A stretch of 5,517 nucleotides of DNA from Thiomonas sp. Its GTDB lineage: Bacteria; Pseudomonadota; Gammaproteobacteria; Burkholderiales; Burkholderiaceae_C. Location: contig JAQTVS010000216.1 in assembly GCA_028706735.1 (NCBI GenBank), positions 1 through 5,517 of the forward strand, in the 5' to 3' direction. The notes beneath the pieces are model-generated. The model was not told where the DNA came from. It was given only the letters and a program-made list of their open reading frames with translations, and did no database searches. Below are positions 1-4,972 of this stretch, piece after piece. Position numbers and translations under genes: made by a program. Positions within the stretch are counted from its first letter, which is position 1; every line of letters starts with the position of its first letter.

Positions 1-847
1 TGTAGTTGGTCGAGCCGGCGAAATTCAGCGCGATGGTCGAGCCCGATGCGCCGTCCGCCCAAGTCAGCCCGGTGATCGCGCCGCTGGCCGCCCCGCTGAC
101 CGCCCCGGTGGAGGTGAACTGGATGGAAAGCGGCCCCCCGCTGGTGATGCCGCCGCCGCTGCTGGTGGTGCCGTCCACGCTGTAATACACATTCCACTGC
201 TGCCCGGAGGTCGAGCCGGAGCTCAGCGCGTAGTAAGTGCTCAGCAGATGCGAAGTGCCGAGGCTGTCGTACACCGTGCTGGTGGTGGAATAGTTGTAGG
301 TGGTCGGATCATTGATGTTGAACGGCGTGCCGCTAGCTGGCGGGGCGACCGAAGCGTTGAGATTCAAGGCGACGGTCGCGCTGGTCGTGGCTTTGGGCGC
401 CAGGCTGGTGGCCGTGATCTGCAGCGGGCCGCTGCCTCCGGTGAGGGCGCCGCTGACGGCCGGCGTGCCCACCAGTTGGCCGCCCGCCGCATCGACGATG
501 TAGCCGTTTTTATCGAGCTGGAACTGGCCGTCGCGGCCATACACCGTGGCGCCGTTGTAGTTGAACTGGAAGAAGCCGCTGCCGTTGATGGCAACGTCCA
601 GCGGGTTGCTGGTGGCGCTGATATTGCCCTGCGAAAACTGCTGCGCCACGGTCTGCACCGACGTGCCGATGCCCACCTGCCCGAATTGCGGCGCGGTGCC
701 TGCAATGGCCGTGGCATAAGCGTCGGCGAACTGCGCGTTGCTCTGCTTGAAGCCCACGGTGTTGGCGTTGGCGATGTTGTTGCCCATCACCTGCAGGTCG
801 GTCGAAGCGGCTTTCAGGCCGGAGAGTGCGGTTTGGAAGGTGCTCAT
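1..847 (-). CDS. flgE: Flagellar hook protein FlgE (C-terminal part outside the window)
   Basis: FlgE polymerises into the extracellular hook joining the flagellar rod to the filament. The minus-strand frame starting at 847 is open to the left edge, giving 282 residues of a protein usually around 400 or more. Residues 1-35 carry the axial-family N-terminal signature (SGLKAASTDLQVMGNNIANA, then NTVGFK), the coiled-coil D0 helix shared by rod, hook and filament proteins. Around residues 85-125 is the FlgE-type stretch VAINGSGFFQF, then YGRDGQFQLDKNGYIVDA. The rest is Ser/Thr/Gly-rich, as in the exposed D1-D2 domains (TVYDSLGTSHLL near residue 195). The start is supported by a GGGGGA Shine-Dalgarno and by the conserved N-terminus beginning at that Met. 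It lies 60 bp downstream of flgD in the same direction and is probably co-transcribed. The C-terminal helix and stop codon are not visible. Confidence 0.95.
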   Translation of the reverse strand, partial: MSTFQTALSGLKAASTDLQVMGNNIANANTVGFKQSNAQFADAYATAIAGTAPQFGQVGIGTSVQTVAQQFSQGNISATSNPLDVAINGSGFFQFNYNGATVYGRDGQFQLDKNGYIVDAAGGQLVGTPAVSGALTGGSGPLQITATSLAPKATTSATVALNLNASVAPPASGTPFNINDPTTYNYSTTSTVYDSLGTSHLLSTYYALSSGSTSGQQWNVYYSVDGTTSSGGGITSGGPLSIQFTSTGAVSGAASGAITGLTWADGASGSTIALNFAGSTNY

Positions 848-851
848 GGAA

Positions 852-857
852 TCCCCC
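852..857 (-). promoter_or_regulatory. Shine-Dalgarno of flgE
   Basis: On the minus strand GGGGGA lies four bases before the flgE ATG (847). It is a clear purine ribosome-binding site and fixes the hook-gene start. It is stronger than anything upstream of flgB, flgC or flgD, which fits the hook protein being needed in many more copies than rod or cap proteins; that link is an inference. Confidence 0.55.
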
Positions 858-907
858 GAAAAATGCGTTGTGCGCTGTGGTGTGTTCGATGTGAGGCGAT
901 GCGGCGC

Positions 908-1603
908 TTACATCACGCCCTGGATGCTGGACAACGGCACGCTGCCACTCTGACCCTGAAGCTGGAGCGAAGGGCCGTTGCTGCCGCTCAAGTAGACCGA
1001 CTGCACCTTGCCCGTGCCGAAGGGCACGGCGGCCACCGCCTGGCCGCTGCCGTCAGCGGCGGTGACATTGAAGGTGTAGTTGCCCGCTGGCGCCGCCTGG
1101 CCAGCGCTGGTCGTGCCGTCCCAGTTGAAGGTCTGCACGCCGGTGGGCAGTGCGCCGAGCTGCAGGGTGTTGACGGTCTGCCCAGCGCTGTTTTGCACCT
1201 GCACTTGCACGCTCTGCGCTGCCGAGGCCAGGGTGAAGCCGCCGGCAGCGCCGCCGCTGGCCGGCAGGCTGATGCTGTTGTTGTCGAACACCACGGTCTG
1301 CCCCACCAGATTGGCCGCCTGCAGTCCTTGGGTTTGCGCCAGTTGCGCGGTGAGGGTGGCCATGCTTTGCTGCAGCCCCTGCACGCCGCTGGCGGTGCTG
1401 AACTGCGCGAGCTGGGCCGACAGGTCCTGATTGCTCAGGGGGTTCATCGGGTCCTGGTTGGTGAGCTGGGTGACCAGCAGCTTGTAGAAGGTATTGACAT
1501 CCGCCAAGCCGCCCAGGCCGCTGGTGGTGCTGCCGGACGTGCCGCTGCTGCTGGTCTGCAGCGAGGAGAGGAAGGAGTTGGAGCTGATGGGGGAGGTGCT
1601 CAT
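908..1603 (-). CDS. flgD: Flagellar hook capping / basal-body rod modification protein FlgD
   Basis: FlgD forms the temporary cap at the tip of the growing hook, allows FlgE subunits to assemble, and is later replaced by HAP1. The product is 231 residues, a normal length. The first ~40 residues are Ser/Thr/Gly-rich and disordered-looking, as usual for this export substrate. Residues ~40-80 contain the family signature LLVTQLTNQDPMNPLSNQ followed by AQLAQFSTASGVQGL. The second half has the FlgD Ig-like/tudor features, notably FNWDGTTSAGQAAPAGNYTF. It sits between flgC (41 bp upstream) and flgE (60 bp downstream) in the standard order. The start is the Met heading the disordered leader; upstream there is only a weak purine stretch (GAAAGA), so translation may depend on coupling or be modest. 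Confidence 0.95.
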   Translation of the reverse strand: MSTSPISSNSFLSSLQTSSSGTSGSTTSGLGGLADVNTFYKLLVTQLTNQDPMNPLSNQDLSAQLAQFSTASGVQGLQQSMATLTAQLAQTQGLQAANLVGQTVVFDNNSISLPASGGAAGGFTLASAAQSVQVQVQNSAGQTVNTLQLGALPTGVQTFNWDGTTSAGQAAPAGNYTFNVTAADGSGQAVAAVPFGTGKVQSVYLSGSNGPSLQLQGQSGSVPLSSIQGVM

Positions 1604-1644
1604 GGCGGGGGTCTTTCAGTCAATGGCGGGGCGTTCTGGACAAT

Positions 1645-2061
1645 TCATTGGCCCAGCGTCAGGGTTTTCAGCAGCAGGTTCTTGGTGGTGTTCATCACGT
1701 TCACGTCGGCCTGATAGGCGCGCGAGGCGGAAATCATGTTGACCATCTCGTCCACCGGATTGACGTTGGGATAGCTGACATAGCCGTCTTTGTTGGCCAG
1801 AGGGTTGCCGGGGTCGTACACGCGTTTGAGCGGGCCGGGCTTTTCAACCACGCCAGCCACTTGCACGCCATTCACCCCGGCGGGCACGCCCGGGCCGGAC
1901 AGCGGCTGCGCGGCAAACACCACTTCGCGGGCGCGGTAGGGCTGGCCGTTGGAGCTGACCGCTGAGTTCGCATTGGCCAGATTGCTGGCCACCACGTTGA
2001 GGCGGTAGCTCTCTGCATTCAGGCCGGAGTTGGCAACGTCGAGTGCGGCAAACAGGGACAT
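1645..2061 (-). CDS. flgC: Flagellar basal-body rod protein FlgC
   Basis: FlgC is one of the proximal rod subunits of the periplasmic flagellar drive shaft. The 138-residue product has the expected length for the family. The N-terminus has the rod-family helix (SGLNAESYRLNVVASNLANA, residues ~12-31). The C-terminus has the typical FlgC ending: YPNVNPVDEMVNMISASRAY, then NTTKNLLLKTLTLGQ. Both axial-family end domains are therefore intact, with the short central insert seen in FlgC. It begins 16 bp after the flgB stop and precedes flgD by 41 bp, in one transcription unit. No strong Shine-Dalgarno is visible (only GCGAG about 9 bases upstream), so translational coupling to flgB is plausible. Confidence 0.95.
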   Translation of the reverse strand: MSLFAALDVANSGLNAESYRLNVVASNLANANSAVSSNGQPYRAREVVFAAQPLSGPGVPAGVNGVQVAGVVEKPGPLKRVYDPGNPLANKDGYVSYPNVNPVDEMVNMISASRAYQADVNVMNTTKNLLLKTLTLGQ

Positions 2062-2077
2062 GATGGGGCTCGCGGAA

Positions 2078-2485
2078 TCAGTTGCCAGTGATGGCCGAGG
2101 TCAGGGTCTTGATCTTGCCGGTGAGAAAGGTGAGATCGGCTTCGTACTGAATGCTGTTTTTCTGGAACGCGGCTTGTTCGCGGTTCATGTCCACTGAATT
2201 GCCGTCCAGCCGCACGGTGTTGCCCGCTTGATAGGCGACGAAGTCGGAGCCGGCGGGGGCCGCTGTGCCGGGCAGTTGCCGCGGCTGCTCGGTTTTGAGC
2301 GCCATGCCACCGGTCTGTTGCCCGCCGAGTGCCGCTTTGTACGCGGCGGAAAAGTCGAGATCGACCGCCTTGTAGCCCGGCGTGTTCGCATTGGCGATAT
2401 TGGCCGAGAGCAGTTGCTGCCGCTGCGCCCGCAGGTTGAGGGCGGTTTGCAGCGGGGCGAATTCACGGTCGAGGGCGGAGAGCAT
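2078..2485 (-). CDS. flgB: Flagellar basal-body rod protein FlgB
   Basis: FlgB is a proximal rod subunit close to the MS ring and export gate. The product is 135 residues, a usual length. Residues ~10-40 carry the rod motif with QQLLSANIANANTPGYKAVD, matching FlgB proteins, and the C-terminal half ends in a helix (SIQYEADLTFLTGKIKTLTSAI). The frame stays open upstream to 3022, but that extension is low-complexity Arg/Ala/Pro sequence lying over the control region and flgA. The start at 2485 (MLSALDREF) matches where FlgB proteins begin and lies about 24 bases after the predicted sigma-54 start point. No Shine-Dalgarno is seen before the ATG. It is the first gene of the flgBCDE unit. Confidence 0.94.
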   Translation of the reverse strand: MLSALDREFAPLQTALNLRAQRQQLLSANIANANTPGYKAVDLDFSAAYKAALGGQQTGGMALKTEQPRQLPGTAAPAGSDFVAYQAGNTVRLDGNSVDMNREQAAFQKNSIQYEADLTFLTGKIKTLTSAITGN

Positions 2486-2519
2486 GGCAGTTGGTCGGAT
2501 GGATTTGTGGCGTTTTAAC

Positions 2520-2535
2520 TGCAGATTCCATGCCA
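2520..2535 (-). promoter_or_regulatory. Candidate sigma-54 promoter for flgBCDE
   Basis: Read on the minus strand the site is TGGCATGGAATCTGCA. It has the invariant GG-N10-GC core and differs from the consensus TGGCACG-N4-TTGCW at two positions. The predicted start point is near 2509, giving a leader of about 24 bases to the flgB ATG at 2485. Position and orientation are right for driving flgBCDE. GG-N10-GC alone is common in GC-rich DNA; the extra T, CA and TGCA matches and the two similar sites at flgA and the cyclase gene raise the likelihood. Confidence 0.55.
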
Positions 2536-2599
2536 ATGGCTTCAGCCTGTTGTGCCACGGGCGGTCCAAGTGGAAAGCGGCAATTCGGCTCGTCCTGAG

Positions 2600-2615
2600 C
2601 GGCAAAACCTTGCCG
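2600..2615. promoter_or_regulatory. Dyad CGGCAA-N4-TTGCCG between the divergent flagellar promoters
   Basis: A perfect 6-bp inverted repeat with a 4-bp spacer lies about 98 bp upstream of the predicted flgB start point and about 119 bp upstream of the predicted flgA start point. That is a usual distance for an activator (bEBP) site serving sigma-54 promoters in both directions. It is not the published FleQ box. A second GC-only inverted repeat (GCCGCC-GCG-GGCGGC, 2620-2634) lies beside it. Short dyads are frequent in GC-rich DNA, so this is only a candidate. Confidence 0.25.
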
Positions 2616-2661
2616 GTCTGCCGCCGCGGGCGGCGCTGGGCCCGGCGCGCGGACGCAGCGG

Positions 2662-2693
2662 ACCGGGCGGGGTGCTGGCGCGAACCGGGCGGG
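2662..2693. repeat. Direct repeat ACCGGGCGGG, two copies 22 bp apart
   Basis: Identical 10-mers ACCGGGCGGG occur at 2662-2671 and 2684-2693 in the flgB-flgA intergenic region. Their 22-bp period is about two turns of the helix, so both face the same side of the DNA. They lie just upstream of the flgA sigma-54 candidate (centred about -60 and -38 from its predicted start). They may be a regulator site or simply GC-rich low-complexity sequence. Confidence 0.35.
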
Positions 2694-2700
2694 CTTTGGC

Positions 2701-2716
2701 TGGTATGGAGTTTGCG
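2701..2716 (+). promoter_or_regulatory. Candidate sigma-54 promoter for flgA
   Basis: The site TGGTATGGAGTTTGCG has GG (2702-2703), ten bases, then GC (2714-2715), with a good -12 half (TTGC) and a partial -24 half (TGG.A.G kept; C to T at two positions). The predicted start point is near 2727, about 36 bases before the flgA ATG. It is divergent to the flgB candidate about 170 bp away, so one activator bound between them could serve both. Confidence 0.45.
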
Positions 2717-2762
2717 GTGTAGAGCGATCCCACTTGCATCCACCGGCCTCTCTTTCTGCACC

Positions 2763-3512
2763 ATGCCATCTTTGCTCTCCATGTTCTGCCAGCGACGCGG
2801 CGCGCGATGGCTGGTGCTGCGCGCAGGAGCCGCGCTCAGTCTCGGCCTGATCTGGGCAACAGCGGCCTGGGCCTTGCCCGCCGTGCAAAGCCCCGCGAGC
2901 ATCCGTGCGGCGGTGGAAGCCTTCGTGCGTGCCGGTCTGCCTGCGACGGCGGCGAAGGCAAAGATCGACGTGCAAGGGCCGGCGGCGGGTTTGCGTTTTC
3001 CGCACTGCACGGCGCTGCGCACCGCTTACTTCGGCAACGCCAACCCCTACGGCGCGCAAACGGTGGAGGTGCGCTGCACCGCGCCGCAGGTCTGGTCCCT
3101 TTATCTGCCGGTGCGTGTGGATCAGCAGCAGGGCGTGGTGGTGGTGGCAAAGGCGCTGCAGGCGGGGCATGTGCTGAGCGCTGCAGATCTCACCACCGTC
3201 GAGCGCGACTCCGCGCATCTGCCGCCCGGCGCGGTGGACAACGCGCAGGCGCTGGTCGGCCAAGTGCTGCGCTACAGCGTGGCGGCGGGCCAGCCGCTGG
3301 TGCAGAGCATGCTCACCGGGCCGCAACTGGTTCACTATGGCCAGTCGGTCAGCCTGGTGGCGCAGGGCATGGGGGTGCGGCTGGTGGCGCTGGGCCAGGC
3401 GATGGCGGACGGGCGCGTCGGCCAGTCGGTGCTGGTGCGCAATGTGCAGTCGGGCCGGGTGGTCAGCGGCGTGGTGGACGCACAGGGCCAGGTGGTGGTG
3501 CCGCTGAATTGA
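2763..3512 (+). CDS. flgA: Flagellar P-ring assembly chaperone FlgA
   Basis: FlgA is a periplasmic chaperone that helps FlgI build the P ring around the rod. The product is 249 residues if started at 2763, near the usual length. Residues 1-37 form a Sec signal peptide: a basic region (QRRGAR), a hydrophobic core, and a cleavage site after Ala-Trp-Ala (A37). Mature features include two cysteines (C82, C105) that could form a periplasmic disulfide. From ~125 onward is a SAF-type domain (VVVAKALQAGHVLSAADLTT), followed by the FlgA C-terminal pattern GQSVSLVAQGMGVRL, then GRVGQSVLVRN and GRVVSGVV up to VVVPLN. The start is uncertain: no Shine-Dalgarno precedes the ATG at 2763 or the next in-frame ATG at 2781, and either leaves a working signal peptide. 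The frame is open farther upstream to 2382, but that part covers flgB and the control region. Confidence 0.92.
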   Translation: MPSLLSMFCQRRGARWLVLRAGAALSLGLIWATAAWALPAVQSPASIRAAVEAFVRAGLPATAAKAKIDVQGPAAGLRFPHCTALRTAYFGNANPYGAQTVEVRCTAPQVWSLYLPVRVDQQQGVVVVAKALQAGHVLSAADLTTVERDSAHLPPGAVDNAQALVGQVLRYSVAAGQPLVQSMLTGPQLVHYGQSVSLVAQGMGVRLVALGQAMADGRVGQSVLVRNVQSGRVVSGVVDAQGQVVVPLN

Positions 3513-3516
3513 CGCT

Positions 3517-3541
3517 GCAACCGAGTCGGACAGGCGGTTGC
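3517..3541 (+). terminator. Hairpin just downstream of flgA, weak terminator candidate
   Basis: A perfect 7-bp stem (GCAACCG / CGGTTGC) with an 11-base loop starts five bases after the flgA stop, and the loop holds a smaller CCG-AGT-CGG stem. No U-run follows, so it does not meet the usual intrinsic terminator pattern. It could still act as an mRNA 3' stabiliser or a weak terminator separating flgA from the cyclase gene, which has its own promoter. Confidence 0.25.
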
Positions 3542-3595
3542 CGCGTCGCGTCAAAAAACCGTCTTTGTGATGTGGCAGCGGGCGAAACAGCCTGA

Positions 3596-3616
3596 TTGCA
3601 CCTCTTATGGGTGCAA
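3596..3616. promoter_or_regulatory. Dyad TTGCACC-N7-GGTGCAA, candidate activator site
   Basis: A perfect 7-bp inverted repeat with a 7-bp spacer is followed by an A-run (3615-3620) in a locally AT-rich stretch of a GC-rich region. Its centre is about 85 bp upstream of the predicted sigma-54 start point of the cyclase gene, a usual distance for an enhancer-binding protein. It is not a plus-strand terminator, because A residues rather than T follow the stem. The binding protein is unknown. Confidence 0.4.
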
Positions 3617-3664
3617 AAAAGACAAATACTCGTCGGATAATCCCTGTAATTGGGTGAAATCGGG

Positions 3665-3680
3665 TGGCACCGGGTTTGCT
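3665..3680 (+). promoter_or_regulatory. Strong sigma-54 promoter candidate for the diguanylate cyclase gene
   Basis: The site TGGCACCGGGTTTGCT matches the sigma-54 consensus TGGCACG-N4-TTGCW at every conserved base but one (C for G at the seventh). GG is at 3666-3667 and GC at 3678-3679 with exactly ten bases between. The predicted start point is near 3691, 20 bases before the ATG at 3711, with a Shine-Dalgarno in between. It is the best promoter match in the window. Confidence 0.75.
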
Positions 3681-3698
3681 AAGCAAGAGGTATCTCCC

Positions 3699-3704
3699 AA
3701 GGAG
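3699..3704 (+). promoter_or_regulatory. Shine-Dalgarno that sets the cyclase start
   Basis: AAGGAG ends six bases before the ATG at 3711 and lies inside the short leader predicted from the sigma-54 promoter. It settles the start at 3711 over the earlier in-frame ATG at 3567, which lies upstream of the promoter. It is the strongest ribosome-binding site in the window. Confidence 0.75.
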
Positions 3705-3710
3705 CACCCC

Positions 3711-4898
3711 ATGCGCGCGATTGCCTTGATGCCCATTGCCGACATTTCCGAACGATCCGATTTCCCGGCTCCCGCGCTGGCGCTAGGAGCCTGTCCGGCT
3801 TTGGTCGTCGAAAGCGTTCTCGGAGAGCGGCGTAGCCAAAATGGGGCCCAGCGAGGACAGTTTTTGCCGGATTTGCAGACCCATAGCCGCGCTATGGGAC
3901 AAAAAGACGGTGAAAACGAGCTTGCGATGTTTCGGCGTCGCCAAAAATGGACTGCTGCGCCCCATTTGCAGCCGACGATTCCAAAGCCCGACAGGCTCCT
4001 AGTCGAAGGCAGCCACGCCGCCGAGGCGCCGGACGCCGCGCTGCAGGCCGATCCCTCGGCATTGCGCCTGGCGCGGCAGATTTACGCCGCCTGGCTGCAG
4101 CGCTGTCTGCAGCAAGGTGCGTCCCGCCACAACCCCGGCGCGGTGACGGCCTTGCCGCGTGCCGCCATCGCCCATCAGCTCGACCGCGCGCTGCAGCTTG
4201 CAGGGGCCGAGGCGGCGGAATTGCTGCCCTTGGACGAGATGCAGCGCAGCCGACTGACTGCGCTGTGCAGCCTGATTGCCGCTTTAGCCGGGTCGGACAA
4301 GCAACACGTCCGCGCAGTGCAGATCTGGGACCGGCTGATTGACCTCGGTCTGGAGGTGCTGCAGGGCTTCGCCGACATGGAAATCGTGCGCGCTGCGCAG
4401 CGCGCCGCACACGACCCGCTCACCGGCCTGCCCGGACGCGCGGCGCTGCAACAGCGCCTGCAGGCCGAACAATCCCTGGTTCTGCGCCACGGCCGCACCT
4501 GTGCGGTGGTCATGGTCGACATCGACCACTTCAAAGCGGTGAACGACCAGCACGGCCACCAGACCGGCGACCGGGTGCTGACGGCATTCGCCCGCGTGCT
4601 GCGCGGCGGGCTGCGGCCGTATGACGGGGTGTACCGCTACGGCGGCGAGGAGTTTGTGCTCGTGCTGCCGGGCGCTGCGGCGGCGCAGGCGGTGCGCATC
4701 GTCGACCGCATCCGCCAGTCCGTCGTCACCAACCCGCTGGTGCAGACGCAGGCAGGCGGATTGCACATCAGCTTCTCCGCCGGTGTGGCGGGGCTGACCG
4801 AACGCGCCATTGGGCTGACTCTGCGCTGCGCCGATCAGGCGCTCTACAGGGCCAAGGCCGAAGGGCGCGACCAGGTCCACCTCGAATCCTGCGCATGA
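3711..4898 (+). CDS. GGDEF diguanylate cyclase carrying an in-frame MITE-like insertion
   Basis: The product should make c-di-GMP from two GTP. Of 395 residues, ~233-395 form the GGDEF domain: DPLTGLPGR (235-243), the metal-binding VDIDHF (269-274), the active-site loop GGEEF (311-315), and the C-terminal SFSAGVA and ADQALYRAKAEGR stretches. An I-site RxxD (R302, D305) lies five residues before GGEEF, so feedback inhibition by c-di-GMP is expected. Residues ~105-232 are mostly helical with no recognised sensor family. No membrane segment or signal peptide is seen, so it is probably cytosolic. Codons 26-97 come from the fold-back element at 3783-4002; without it the protein would be 323 residues, joining an N-terminal leader to VEGSHAAEAP. 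The start follows a near-consensus sigma-54 promoter and AAGGAG. The position after flgA suggests a role in motility control. Enzymatic activity is inferred from intact motifs; the effect of the insert on folding is unknown. Confidence 0.9.
   Translation: MRAIALMPIADISERSDFPAPALALGACPALVVESVLGERRSQNGAQRGQFLPDLQTHSRAMGQKDGENELAMFRRRQKWTAAPHLQPTIPKPDRLLVEGSHAAEAPDAALQADPSALRLARQIYAAWLQRCLQQGASRHNPGAVTALPRAAIAHQLDRALQLAGAEAAELLPLDEMQRSRLTALCSLIAALAGSDKQHVRAVQIWDRLIDLGLEVLQGFADMEIVRAAQRAAHDPLTGLPGRAALQQRLQAEQSLVLRHGRTCAVVMVDIDHFKAVNDQHGHQTGDRVLTAFARVLRGGLRPYDGVYRYGGEEFVLVLPGAAAAQAVRIVDRIRQSVVTNPLVQTQAGGLHISFSAGVAGLTERAIGLTLRCADQALYRAKAEGRDQVHLESCA
3828..3950. repeat. Direct repeat pair inside the MITE-like element
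   Basis: CGGCGTAGCCAAAATGG (3828-3844) recurs as CGGCGTCGCCAAAAATGG (3933-3950), differing by one substitution and one extra A, about 105 bp apart. The pair is part of the element's internal structure and may mark an ancient internal duplication or paired protein-binding sites. Confidence 0.5.
3880..3898. repeat. Central hairpin of the element
   Basis: CCCATAGC-CGC-GCTATGGG is a perfect 8-bp inverted repeat with a 3-base loop, within about four bases of the centre of the 220-bp element. Together with the terminal and inner inverted arms, it lets the whole element fold into one long imperfect hairpin in RNA or single-stranded DNA. Confidence 0.65.
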
Positions 4899-4972
4899 TC
4901 ATGGCGCGTCTCGCAGCATCGCGCCGGGCAGGCGCAGGTCTGGCGCGGGGCATTCCCGCAGGTTGACCGGCC

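Larger units (their letters stand above)
3783..4002. mobile_element. MITE-like fold-back element inserted in the diguanylate cyclase gene
   Basis: The left end (3783-3804) and the reverse complement of the right end (3981-4002) agree at 21 of 22 positions, beginning CTAGGAGCCTGTC. After a 2-base gap both continue TCGTCG. Inner arms are also inverted (3839-3852 against 3954-3967, 13 of 14), and a near-central 8-bp hairpin sits at 3880-3898. There is no transposase gene. CTAG at both ends can be read as a 4-bp target duplication (or TA as 2 bp); either way the net insertion is 216 bp, exactly 72 codons. CTAG-type targets and ends like GAGCCTGT recall IS5-family elements, so an IS5-derived MITE is my best guess, at low certainty. 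The sequence is richer in A/T runs than the flanking gene. The frame is open across it on the coding strand. Confidence 0.8.

Noticed and set aside
248..1714. Long plus-strand open frame of 488 codons across flgE, flgD and flgC
   Set aside because: It is antisense to three clearly recognised flagellar genes, has Arg/Ala/Gly/His-rich low-complexity translation and no family features; it is a frame shadow in GC-rich DNA.
2486..3022. N-terminal extension of the flgB frame
   Set aside because: The upstream part is low complexity, overlaps the promoter region and flgA, and FlgB proteins start at the MLSALDREF position.
3596..3620. Stem TTGCACC/GGTGCAA as an intrinsic terminator
   Set aside because: On the plus strand an A-run follows the stem, not a T-run, and no minus-strand gene ends here, so it is better read as a DNA-binding dyad.
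2463..3707. Minus-strand open frame of 414 codons opposite flgA
   Set aside because: It opposes the well-supported flgA and the control region, and its His/Arg-rich translation resembles no known protein.
3567..3710. Upstream in-frame start for the diguanylate cyclase
   Set aside because: It precedes the predicted sigma-54 promoter and lacks a ribosome site, whereas the ATG at 3711 follows AAGGAG at good spacing.
3783..3965. 60-codon minus-strand open frame inside the fold-back element
   Set aside because: It is probably a by-product of element symmetry and base composition; there is no ribosome site evidence and no resemblance to a transposase.
4945..4959. Small inverted repeat GCGGG/CCCGC ahead of the gene at 4973
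   Set aside because: Five base pairs of pure G/C with no T-run is expected by chance in this composition.
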